A DNA stretch of 64,000 bases. Source: Picocystis sp. L7 (taxonomy: Eukaryota > Chlorophyta > Picocystophyceae > Picocystales > Picocystaceae). This document shows, piece by piece, positions 50,541 through 60,423 of the stretch. Position 1 is the stretch's first letter, and each line of letters opens with the position of its first letter. The translations under genes were made by a program, and so were the position numbers. The DNA lies in assembly GCA_020975725.1 (NCBI GenBank), contig QXJR01000027.1:248001-312000 (forward strand), given 5' to 3'. Below the pieces are notes generated by a model. The model was given only the letters and a program-made list of their open reading frames with translations. It did no database searches and was not told where the DNA came from.

Positions 50541-53500
50541 GTATATGTCATATGAAGGTGGATTGCGTATGATCTCTGCCACAGCTGGACAAGCTGCTTC
50601 ATCTTGGACCCTCACCACCTTGTGCACCCTCGAGAGGGTCATTTAGGCGGGAATCACTACCTTTCTTGCCCATCACCCTTTAAACCCCTCCCATTGCCTG
50701 TCTCCATTCCTTAATTCTTCAAGTCTTGTTCACGAGTTCAAATAGCAAGAAACTGTCGATGTTGATGTGAGCTCTACTTGGAAAAAGCTCACACAATTGC
50801 CCATTGAACCACATTGTAAAGGCCCCCGGGTATTACCTAGTACATGCTTCCTCGCAGTGCTCTTAAGAGCTACTCACATTTCTTGTCGCACCGGGATGCA
50901 TGTCGTAGGTGTGTAAATCTCTCATCGACGATGCATTGCAAAACCTTTTGCACGTGTTAAGAAGCATCGACACCAGGGGGGGGGATTGCTGTCTCATTTG
51001 CTTCTTTCAACAAAACTACCATTATGTGGGGCAATTACTGGCTTCATGTTCCCATGCACTACGACAGCGAAATGAATGGTAGAAAGGCACACCATATGCC
51101 GTGTATGCTTGGGAATGCTTCAATCCCCAACCGACGATGCATAGCATACCAAATTGGATAGGGCGTTCTAAAGAACAAAGAATGTTCTGTGCGAAATCAT
51201 CATGGAGGGGATTAAGTACACGTGTTGGAAGCCGATTCGTCAACTTTTGGGTGAATATCTTTGTCAATCCTTGTTGTTTATTGCTTAGGGACTCTCCGTG
51301 TCTAGTTTATTGTCGATATGTGGCATTTAAAAACAAGTAAATCCCCATTCCCCCGTTGCTTGAACTTCCCTTGCATTTTAATGTCCGTTCATCCAAAGAT
51401 AATCGCGAGGCCACATTCTTTTGAAGAAGGGCGATTCCAATGAATTCCTATGTTTTCCATGGTGTCTACTTTATCCCTTCTGCTCGCAACATTCTTTGTC
51501 CCCTTCGGCTCGGGTATCTAAGCCCTCTTCTTGAACCGGGTGACCCCTCAAACGAAAGAGGCAAAGATGCTCATTGTCTTCGTTCAAGCAACTTATTCTT
51601 ATCCTAGCCTTCCTTCCCAAATTCTTCGTTTCAAAACGCATGAGGAATGAAATCGAAATCTAAGTACAATAAAGATTGCCTTTTGATGAATGATTTAGCC
51701 GAGTGCCTAGAGGGCCCTCTCGCCAGCTGTCATGATCCTTCCGTTGTTATGGTAGATAAATGCACTCGATCAGAATTGTGATAGCATTACTCTACTTCCG
51801 ATCGCTCAATGTATTCAAGATGCTCCCGGAGGTCTTTTACCTAGTTTCAAGACTAAAAACAAGCATATGGGAAGCAATGTATCACACGATTTTCGCTCGT
51901 GAATTTTTATGACGAAATCTTCAACACTCGGCCGAAGAGCTTGCTTTACTTCCTAACCATATACCTTGTAATCGATGGTGTTCCAAACCTGGACTAGTGG
52001 TCGTTTTAGAGCACGTTCAAAGTAGCTCTTTTAGACAAGAATAAAGCACAATTTTGAGGGGATGTGGCTAGCATATTATCACTTTCTGTGCTTCGTTCTT
52101 GGATGCTAAGCAATACTAATTTGTAGTTTAAGGCAATTCGTTTGTTCACATATTGAGCACGAGAAGTTCACGGGTGCCATCGTTTGAGAAGCGATCCCGT
52201 GAATTTGATCGATCCTAAATTGATCATGCGTAGCTTGTGAAGAAGTTGGACAGAATCTTTTCACTTGAATCACCTAAGGGTCTAATGTTGATATTTGCCG
52301 CCAAGGGCTTGTGAGCGACTCTCCGATTGAAATGGACGTGCCCTAAATTTTCACGGCCAACTCGTTCTCCTTGACCATTCTCACAAAACTTTAATCGTTC
52401 ACCGTCTCCTAATTTTTGTTGGCGTGCTTGAGTCTCCTTGAAGGTTCAAGTGGGGCAACATCGTCTCGTAGTGGGCCAAAGTTTCTTTGCGTTCTTGGAG
52501 AACCTTCGTCCACAATGAAAGCAAATCGTTAGGACGTACGCGTCCATGCTACTCCCATAAGTCGAAACTAGTATGGCTCGTGGACACTAGGTCACATTTG
52601 CTCCATGAGTAGCACAAGAGAAACATTTGTTCCCTTCACAAGTCTAGCCCACCTCGCTCATAAACTTGTTCACAATCCCGGTGCATGTCTCCATGAGTAG
52701 TATGGATGAAAGGGAAGGTAGATGACTTCTTTTGACATGCACCAAGAGGATGAGAGTCAAAGGACGAGAACTAGCGCTATGCCAACACATAGCGAGATTG
52801 CGGACATCACGAAGAAGAGGACCGGGAATTCTCCTCATAGATGTTGTGTCAATCTTCAACTCCACTTGACCCGAAGGGATCTTGTCGATCATTGATCGAA
52901 CTTGTTTGGCGTTTCTTAATAGAAGAACATCACTTCCATTGAACTTACGGAAATCGAGTCTTTTGAAAAAGAGTCAATAGAAAAACGCCCAAACACACAA
53001 AGCAAGCATCTTCTGTGCTTTGGGTAACATTTAAGCGGACGGATGTCGTGGACAGAGGAGTGTTAAAGATCATAGATCAATGTAACTTGCCTTCATTGGG
53101 ATCAATGCATTCGTGTCGGAGCACAAGTGCTTGCGACCTACAACTATTCATTTATTTATTTGATTGTTGCATCCGCGAACAATCTTAGAAGTTGAGGGAA
53201 CGTACCCCCATCCACTAAGTTCTGAATCCGAGCAATTTTAATACCTTGCCAAGGTTAGGTCACGTTGCCTTTCACGAAGTGTGTGGCTGTTGTAGGCCGC
53301 AAAAAGACAAGAGAAAAAGCCTTGTGCTTGTCCACCGATCGAACGAGAAGTAAGAAGCGTTAGGGTGTTTGGGACGGCTTTTTGTTGCCTTCCTTCGGGC
53401 CTCAACTTTAGTGGGCAAGAAGTTGTTCTACTATTTCGACATTGGCTTGATAGCATTGCTATAGATACCATGGTGTTGGAAATTGTGCACACTAGAAAAG

Positions 53501-54207
53501 TCCCACCTTCGCCACTTCCAGCCCTCTTGCGATGGAAAGCAATGGATTTTGATGTCCGGTCACATGCACGGCTTTGTTTGCAACTGAAGTAAATAAAATT
53601 TTCACACGCGTGTTGGATAGTGGTGAGAAGATTGGGCAAGGTGACCCCTAATGGGAACCTGTCGTTTCCTCGGGAGATATGCAAGGCTCAAGAACTTCGA
53701 AATCGCACATCCTTCTCGTTTTGTCTTCCTTGCAACCGGTCATTTTTCAAGCAAACGTGGCATTGATTCTTGCACATTCATCAACCCACGCATGAATGCA
53801 AAATATCGCTTCACTGAGCGGAAGGGATCACGAAAACTCCGTTTCCTACCATGGAACTCGGATTTTCTCACACCGGCGTGTTGAAGCGGCTGTGATTCGG
53901 CGCACCAATTACCGGACGAATGCGGCGCTCTTGGACATCTTGCCGTGGAGGTGTAGGATAGGAATCGGTCCATTTTCTCGACACCGATCCATCCATCCAG
54001 TGGACGTCTCCCCACATGGTATCGACACGCACTTCCGTCCATCTGCCCGGGTTGGATCGGAAGCTGTCGACCGAGATCCATCCCGGTACATCCTAGAAAC
54101 GAAAGGGGAGTCTTTTCCGATTGAAACCAGAGGTTCTCCGGTGCGTTCACCACCTTCGGTTGGGATCTGCCCCAACCGTCAGACACTTTCGACACGAAAT
54201 CGCGACC
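50541..54207. other. Gene-free, AT-richer island, about 3.7 kb
   Basis: No frame of more than about 150 codons occurs, and none shows a domain. The stretch from 50.6 to 53.6 kb is clearly more AT-rich than the neighbouring genes. It contains an imperfect hairpin at 52167-52203 (separate entry). Short peptide-like fragments on the minus strand around 51.7-52.9 kb give a weak impression of old, decayed coding DNA, perhaps from a mobile element, but no family can be named. The last 400 bases hold the promoter of the RRM gene. Confidence 0.6.
52167..52203. other. Imperfect hairpin in the gene-free island
   Basis: TTCACGGG at 52167-52174 and ATCG at 52179-52182 pair with CGAT at 52192-52195 and CCCGTGAA at 52196-52203. 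This forms a 12-bp stem with a four-base bulge and a nine-base loop. Confidence 0.5.
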
Positions 54208-55122
54208 ATGGGTGGCGGCGGCGCAGAAGACACGAAAATGGAGTCGAAAAAAAGAAAGAAGGAGCAGGAGAAAGAAGCCAAGGAGATGAAGAAAGACAAG
54301 AAGAGGGAGAAGGTGGAAGACAAGGAGAAGAAGAGGGAGAAGGAAGAGAAGAGAGAGAAGAAGAAAGCCAAGAAAGAGAAAGAAGAAAAGAAGAAAAAGA
54401 AGAAAGAAGAAGATGCACCCGCCGTTGAACCGAAGGAAGAAGCAGAATCCGAGCCAGATTCCGATGAAAAACAAGATGAGGAAGAAGAAGTCCCGTTGAA
54501 AAAAAGTGGAGGGAAACAGACGAACGATGAAGAACAAGACAACGGGTTGGTGAAGAAATCCGCCGCCAACGGACCACACAAAGTGTACGCCGGTGGCTTC
54601 AGCTACTACGCGACTGAGGAAGAAATAAAGGGACTCTTCGAAGATTGCGGAAAGGTGGTCGAAGTTGATATGATGACCTTCCCAGATACTGGAAGGTTCC
54701 GAGGTATTGCGTTCATCAGCTTTGAAGACGAAAACGGTGTGGAAGCGGCGGTCAAGTACGATAATACAGATTACAATGGGAGGTATTTGCGTATCCGCAA
54801 GTACGAAGTGAGGGCTGGGGAAGGTCGTGAAGGGAAAAACGACAGGAAGTCCCAGTTCCGAACGCCGCCTGCGAAGATAAGTGGTTACAATGTTGCGTAT
54901 GTTGGTAACCTCCCCTGGAGTATCGATGAAGATGGGCTGCGCAACTTCTTCAAAGATTACCAAATCGAGGATGTGCGGCTTGCCAAGGACAGAGACACAG
55001 GAAAACCTAGAGGATTTGCCCATGTGACCTTCAGCAGTGAAGCAGACCTAGATGGTGCAATGCAACTGGATGGTCAAATGCTGCAGTCTCGACCTTTGCG
55101 GCTGGGGTATGGTCAAAAGTGA
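54208..55122 (+). CDS. Two-RRM RNA-binding protein, nucleolin/PHIP1-like
   Basis: A 304-residue protein from the ATG at 54208. Residues 10-90 are almost entirely Lys and Glu (long KKEKEEKKKKKKEE-type runs), followed by an acidic stretch. RRM1 spans about 128-205 (KVYAGGFSYYATEEEIKGLF and GIAFISFED) and RRM2 about 228-303 (VAYVGNLPWSIDEDGLRNFF and GFAHVTFSS). Both RNP1 and RNP2 motifs are intact. The spacing and wording recall plant PHIP1 and nucleolin-like proteins; the zinc knuckle of PHIP1 is missing. A nucleolar or ribosome-biogenesis role is likely from the KE-rich arm but is inference. Confidence 0.85.
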   Translation: MGGGGAEDTKMESKKRKKEQEKEAKEMKKDKKREKVEDKEKKREKEEKREKKKAKKEKEEKKKKKKEEDAPAVEPKEEAESEPDSDEKQDEEEEVPLKKSGGKQTNDEEQDNGLVKKSAANGPHKVYAGGFSYYATEEEIKGLFEDCGKVVEVDMMTFPDTGRFRGIAFISFEDENGVEAAVKYDNTDYNGRYLRIRKYEVRAGEGREGKNDRKSQFRTPPAKISGYNVAYVGNLPWSIDEDGLRNFFKDYQIEDVRLAKDRDTGKPRGFAHVTFSSEADLDGAMQLDGQMLQSRPLRLGYGQK

Positions 55123-55168
55123 GCCTTATGGGGCATCACAGACCTCAAGGCGTGTTCCTCAAGGACTT

Positions 55169-56716
55169 TCACTGTACCAGTGGTAGCGGAAGCCCAAGTG
55201 TAGAATTGCATACTGCCCCTTGCTTAAGCCTGAGCTTTTGAGCTGCTGGGTTCCCCCCCTCCCGTTTCCCTTGCGATATGATTTGATCATCTTTGTACAG
55301 CAGATCGAACCCTCCAACACTCAGGCGTTCAGATTGCCTCTCTCCTTCCAAACCAAGAACATCAAAGGTGTCATGGAGGATGCGTGATTTCATCACGGCA
55401 TCTGTATCCGTGTCGCTTGTCATGGAAGGACTTGCATTTACTTCGACCAGCCAGGGTTGCAATGCATCATCAATCAGCACATCGAACCCATACAATTCAA
55501 AGCAGTGTGGGTCAGAGATCATGACACGTTCAACTGAGAGCAATGTGCGCACAACGGTCTCCTCGATTTTGCGGAAGCATAGCAAAGTGTTTTGCTCACC
55601 TATTGACTGCTTCAGGTGATTCCTCAAGGAAGACAGTGGCCACTTGCAGTCTGTTTCTGTTGCATTGTAGTCAACGTCAAGCTTCTGGACGGCATGGTTG
55701 GTGAGATGCACAAAATTGTCCTCCAGATTCTGAAGCGAAAACCTGTGCTTGGAGAACCTGGCAAAGCCACTCCGATGCAACCAAATACAAAGAGGGGAAT
55801 ATGAGGTTATAAGACAGTAGAGTCTGATGTCATATTTTTTCCCACCTAGCAGATGTGGGTTCGTGATGTATTCTTGCACGATGTATGCCTCAGGTCCCGG
55901 CAATCCATCATCCGTTTCTTGTCGAACACGAAATACGTTCCATTCTTGCACTTGTTTCAGATTTTTCAGAAGAAAGATACCTTTCCCCTGCGCCTTTCCT
56001 ATGGGCTTCGCAATCCACACCGAACCTGGTCGTCGCTTGAACTCCTCCAAGAAGAGGGCGTAGTCTGCAGGGAGCACGTAAGTTGGCGGTGTGATGTCGA
56101 GCATGGCTTTTGCTTCTTCGTGTCGCCCTTCCTTTTCCAATTGCCTTGCTTTTCTTTTGATATTTTTGATGACCAGATCTTTCCGGGTGAGTTCGTGTGT
56201 ATTCACAAAGTGATTGACACGCTGGTGCGGTTTCAATCTTCGATAGATGGTTGAAGCGTTGTCGTACACCCACTTGGTATTCGTCCTGCGTTTCTCGACC
56301 GCGTCTTTGGTCAGTTCGAATTCCTCCATCGTTGGTTTCCTACTTGCGCTTGTGTCGTTGTTGCACGCATACCAGAAGATGTCCCAGTCCAGCTCCCCTT
56401 GTCCTTGTATCCACTCTTCCCATCCTCTTTCTCTCATGGCGTAGAGTAGGTTGTTGTTGAAATGGGTCCGGAATCTCAACGTTCTGTTCTCCTTTCCTTC
56501 CTTCTGTTTCTTCTCGTGCTTCCCACGGCGACCATTGGAATTGGAGGATGCGTGTATGCGACCTCCATCGTCTTCCATCGATCCCTTTGGGCTGTTCTTG
56601 TTTGTGTCTCGACTTGCGCCCGTCTTGCTCGCTGTGGAGTTGCCAACCTCCTCTTGCCCTTCGACCTCGGTTGTGTGTCCAGGATACAGCCCTGGCACCA
56701 CCCAACATCCCCCCAT
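55169..56716 (-). CDS. TTLL9: Tubulin tyrosine ligase-like protein, TTLL9 type
   Basis: A 515-residue protein from the first in-frame ATG at 56716; the ATG starting MEDDGGRIHASS is a later choice. A polar leader of about 85 residues is followed by the TTL ATP-grasp domain: LDWDIFWY, RVNHFVNTHELTRKDL, WIAKPIGKAQGKGIFL, GGKKYDIRLYCLITSY, RFSLQNLEDNFVHLTN and the catalytic ELYGFDVLIDDALQPWLVEVNASPS-type block. RKDL..NIKR and KFSxx-type details place it with TTLL9, a polyglutamylase that modifies axonemal tubulin in Chlamydomonas and animals. Its presence suggests cilia or flagella in the life cycle. It ends 47 bp from the RRM gene, convergent. Confidence 0.9.
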   Translation of the reverse strand: MGGCWVVPGLYPGHTTEVEGQEEVGNSTASKTGASRDTNKNSPKGSMEDDGGRIHASSNSNGRRGKHEKKQKEGKENRTLRFRTHFNNNLLYAMRERGWEEWIQGQGELDWDIFWYACNNDTSASRKPTMEEFELTKDAVEKRRTNTKWVYDNASTIYRRLKPHQRVNHFVNTHELTRKDLVIKNIKRKARQLEKEGRHEEAKAMLDITPPTYVLPADYALFLEEFKRRPGSVWIAKPIGKAQGKGIFLLKNLKQVQEWNVFRVRQETDDGLPGPEAYIVQEYITNPHLLGGKKYDIRLYCLITSYSPLCIWLHRSGFARFSKHRFSLQNLEDNFVHLTNHAVQKLDVDYNATETDCKWPLSSLRNHLKQSIGEQNTLLCFRKIEETVVRTLLSVERVMISDPHCFELYGFDVLIDDALQPWLVEVNASPSMTSDTDTDAVMKSRILHDTFDVLGLEGERQSERLSVGGFDLLYKDDQIISQGKREGGNPAAQKLRLKQGAVCNSTLGLPLPLVQ

Positions 56717-57797
56717 GTTTCTCCTTCCCCATCCGTGCGGTTGAAGGGTCCTTTCGAGTCGTCGGTCCAACCGGGACCCCTCCACGCCTAGGGAAGGGGG
56801 TGGCGATCCAAGTCCGAACCCACCATCTACCGCCCCTGGAGCAAGAGGGGGAGGGGAGGACGAGGAGGGGGAGGAGCCGAGGACGCATCCCCCTTCTGCC
56901 AACCGTCATCCCTTGCCCACTTGCCGTTCAGGCACGAATCCCAAGGGTCGGACGGACAAACTAGACATCATCCGACGGATCCAACACATAACGCACGACA
57001 GATATGACACCAACACAAAGGCAGAAACGAGACGGCGAAGAACCAACGGATGGCGACGGCACTACCATCAACGGGCTTCCTCGTGACAAACGCTCGAAAA
57101 GACGATCCGAACAGCGGACGACAGGAGAAAAACATGAAAAACCGGCATCTGCCGAAGGATAGGAACACGAAGGCATAAATGAAAGGCACCGAGAGGTACA
57201 CAAGCCGGCGGAATCTCGTGCTGAAGGGATCGCGAAGCACATGGAACACGCGAAGGTTTTCACAATGCGCATCTGCCGCAAGCATAGAAAAGTTCAAACG
57301 ATATATGGAGGATGTGGTCCCTTTCAGCGCACTCCTGCGAACAGAAACAGAAACAGCGGGGCCACTTCCTAGCTGATCAAAGGCCGGCATCGGTCAAGAC
57401 GAAAGTTTCAATTGGGATGTGAAACAGCACCAGCAGCATGCCTTGGTCCAACCCACCACTCTCTCTTCCTCCACGGGAAACACCCATTTCGGAAAAGATG
57501 GGAACAGGAGGTGCATCCAGTGAAAAACATCCAAGCGGAACGAGAAAGCTGCCTGGTGTTTCAGCCTGAATACTTGTACTTTTGAAGTGCTCAACTACCC
57601 AGATAATGGGCAAAGTTGCCTACCACCACAGTAGCACAACTCTTTCTATGCAAATCTACCAGAAGGCCCTCCTGGATCAGCTCCATGATGTCCGCAACGG
57701 TAAAAGACATTTGAGAACAGATGGCAAGGAACTTGATTCGATAGTGCTCACGTTTCTCTCCGAAGTGAACTGTAGCAAGTGATACGATTCCCCAGAG
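56717..57797. other. Unresolved spacer, 1.08 kb
   Basis: It lies between the TTLL9 start and the CDC73 stop, both on the minus strand. A + strand gene of several small exons could fit here, since several open segments of 30-65 codons occur in different frames, but I could not join them with the donor and branch motif seen elsewhere. Confidence 0.45.
57582..57782 (+). CDS. Small hypothetical frame or last exon, up to 66 codons
   Basis: An ATG-started frame with a protein-like C-terminus (QIYQKALLDQLHDVRNGKRH; DGKELDSIVLTFLSEVNC). It ends 16 bp before the convergent CDC73 stop. It could be the last exon of a spliced + strand gene or chance. No family was recognised. Confidence 0.25.
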   Translation: MKCSTTQIMGKVAYHHSSTTLSMQIYQKALLDQLHDVRNGKRHLRTDGKELDSIVLTFLSEVNCSK

Positions 57798-59304
57798 TCA
57801 AAATTTCAGATGTGCATGCCGCCTGCCAATAAACCTATCCAACGTCGTCCAAAACTCTTGGATGAGTGCTTGATCTTTGTGCCGGTTGTTTTTGTCAAGA
57901 TTCAACACTGTGACGTCCCAGGACTGTATAATAGGAGCAAGAGTATCTGTGTCGTACTTCAAGTGGAAACCTTTCACGTGTGCAAAAGTATCAACCATGT
58001 TCCCTTGTTCGATCCCCTTGAAAGGCCAGTCTGCCATCTGCCACTTTGCTCCTGTGACAAAGGCACAGACAACACGTGACCAAAAGTCTCGATGCCTTGG
58101 GCTATTCTTATTTGGACATCGATCAGTCACCTCGTACATGACTGGCTGCTCCCGACCGAATGTGCGGGATACAAGCATGATATCCTCCTTCTTTTCCTTG
58201 CCTTGCTTTTTGGTCGTGCTTGGCACATATCTTCCCGATTCAAGGAAGTCTTTCGCATTGTACATATTGATCAGGGTGGAAAAACCCGGAGGAACAAGAA
58301 CGATAGGGCGTTTTGAAGTCTGCCCTTGTTTGGAAGCTTTACGAGGCTTTTCCACCATATGCGTAGCACGGATGCTGCTATTGGTCTTGATCTTTTCTTC
58401 TGCAGTGGGTTTGCTTTGAAATCCAAATGACCCCTTCACATCGATGCCTCCCAGTGCCTCCCCCAACTTCTTTCTTCTTGTCTCTTCATTCACTAGAGTG
58501 CGGTCGTACTTGCTTACATATTTTCCTCCTACAATGTGCTCTGGTGCCTGCTGTTGCCCCCTGCTCATGGCATGTTTCAGTGCATAAATGTTGGCAAAAC
58601 TTTTATGGGTGCTCAGAAGGGAACTTTCCAGGTCCGAAAGTGGCATCTCTTTTGCACGAATGACAGTCAAACAATGACTGGGTGTGCCATTCACATTCAA
58701 CTCTTCAGCTTTTTCATCGCCCACACCTTTGACCTGCAGGGTAAGCTGGTACAGTCGAATCCGAAGGAAGGTGGTCAGTCCTTGCCAATCGTCTCAAGGT
58801 TGGGCTTCGGGTCCAGAAAGGTCGCGGACCAACAGCCAATGGTGCTGTGCTTCCAGGACCTCTTGTTATCTCAACGCATATCTGTTCGTCACCCGAAAGG
58901 TCTGATTCGTCCCGTTTTCTCACCTGTTGTTCCGTCGTAGGTAGCAGTGGTGCAGCTTCTTCGATGGCGTCGAGTGTGTCGGTCTTTCCTTCCAGGTAAT
59001 CTCTGATGCTGTTTCGATCGAGCAGTGACACGGCTTGGTATCCCGCACCAATGGCTTGTTTCATGTATCCTGAGAAGTTTTGCGGCGGCTGTTTGATGAA
59101 GAAGACGAGTGATCCCAGGGTGAAGTACTCTTTGGTTCCATCTGCTTTCCTGGCTCCTGCTTTCGACCTTCGTAGCTTGGTGGTTGTTTTCTTCGGAATC
59201 CTTACGTTACCGCCAAAGACAACGTCTTCTCCGTCTTCTACGACTTCTCCGATCTTTCCTTGGGACATATACTCACGGAGCATCTGCAGCGGTTCTTCCG
59301 CCAT
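57798..59304 (-). CDS. CDC73: CDC73/parafibromin, PAF1 complex subunit (one intron)
   Basis: On the minus strand exon 1 is 59304-58924, starting MAEEPLQMLREYMSQGKIGE, and exon 2 is 58745-57798. The intron 58746-58923 starts GTGAGA, has CTGAC at 58774-58778 and ends CCAG; a second acceptor 12 bases on (exon start 58733) keeps the frame. The joined protein has about 442 residues, like plant CDC73. The N-domain carries DEVIFG-like EDVVFGGNVRIPK and YFTLGSLVFFIKQ. The C-terminal Ras-like domain carries PIVLVPPGFSTLINMYNAKDFLE, WQMADWPFKG, FAHVKGFHLKYD and FWTTLDRFIGRRHAHLKF. CDC73 links RNA polymerase II elongation to histone marks. Both halves would be missed as one gene without the intron. Confidence 0.93.
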
Positions 59305-59732
59305 GTTGTAGCTCTTCCGCTTGCACACGCGTTGGATTCTCGTTGCCGCCTGGGATCGATCGGGAGACTGCTGTTGGGTATGGGACGATCTCGAACCGGG
59401 ATCCTCCCTTTCTCTCCATCCCTTTCGATCGGGTTCAAACCGCGGCATTCTCGATCGATCCCCATCGAGGCTCGGAATCCGAGGAGGAAGCCAGACACCC
59501 CATACGACGCAGTCGGAGGTTCAACCCAAGGACAGGGTCTGGATCAGAAGGAAAGGAAACAGGATCCGTCCAGTTTCGTCCTAATGGACACGAGATCTGT
59601 CCCTGTGCTGCTGCCAGGTCCGACCCGTGCGAACCGTCCATCAGACCCACCAGACTGTCCTGCACACGAAGAAGGAAGCAACAACCGCGCGGAACTCGCA
59701 AGAGAAACGTCTAGGAAGGACCAAGGGAAAGG
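59305..59732. other. Divergent promoter region between CDC73 and the UPF0548 gene
   Basis: About 430 bp. It holds half-sites of the GGTTCGAACC type (CTCGAACCGGG at about 59395 and GGGTTCAAACC at about 59432). No gene is supported inside it. Confidence 0.55.
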
Positions 59733-60338
59733 ATGCGGATCACCTTGGGCCGACCTACAGTCGATGAACGTAAACAAGTGCTCGAACGAGCCGAAAAGAA
59801 CGGATGCAACGTCGAGGAGGAATGGGTGGGATGCACCAAAAGCACACCTCCATGGCCAGAAACGTTCCCCGTGGACAAATATCGCATCCGACACCATCGG
59901 GTCCAACTTGGAGTAGGAGAACACACGTATCGAAAAGCCGTCGAACAACTGCAGAAATGGAAACAGTTCCAACTCGGGTGGGCGGAAGTGGACCCGAGCA
60001 CTACGGTTCGAGTAGGACAAGGGGTTTGTGTCTGTGCCAAGACATTTTTCGTGTGGACACTCAACCCACTGCGAATCACATACGTGAAAAAAGGAAAACA
60101 CGGGGGAAAAGAATTCTTCACTTATGGACACACCACTCAACACGGACACATGCTTGCTGGTGAAGAAAAATTCCTACTAGAATGGGATGTAAAAAGGGGG
60201 GATGTGACGTACGAGATCCTGTCCTACTCCAAACCAGACAACTGGCTGTCCACCATAACCTATCCGGCAGTCCAGTACTTTCAAGGAAAATTTGCCAAGG
60301 AATCAATCGCACAAATGCAACGAACAACCAAAATGTAG
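59733..60338 (+). CDS. UPF0548 (DUF1990) protein
   Basis: A 201-residue protein from the ATG at 59733. The family signature is clear: HHRVQLGVGEHTYRKAVEQL, WKQFQLGWAEVDP, VRVGQGVCVCAKTF, RITYVKKG, and the late FTYGHTTQHGHMLAGEEKFL. UPF0548 proteins occur in plants, algae and actinobacteria. Their function is unknown, though the fold is thought to be a barrel that binds a small ligand. The length is normal for the eukaryotic form. It converges on the phosphatase gene across 85 bp. Confidence 0.88.
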   Translation: MRITLGRPTVDERKQVLERAEKNGCNVEEEWVGCTKSTPPWPETFPVDKYRIRHHRVQLGVGEHTYRKAVEQLQKWKQFQLGWAEVDPSTTVRVGQGVCVCAKTFFVWTLNPLRITYVKKGKHGGKEFFTYGHTTQHGHMLAGEEKFLLEWDVKRGDVTYEILSYSKPDNWLSTITYPAVQYFQGKFAKESIAQMQRTTKM

Positions 60339-60423
60339 CTGTTCCACTAGTTTTACACTCTGAGGACAGAGAACGACCGTTGGTGTGTCGATCTTCCCCT
60401 CAACAACTTTGATGCACAGAAGA

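Noticed and set aside
52500-52720. Cys-rich minus-strand peptide recalling a retroelement zinc knuckle
   Set aside because: The Cys/His spacing does not fit the CCHC pattern, and no other part of such an element or terminal repeats could be recognised nearby.
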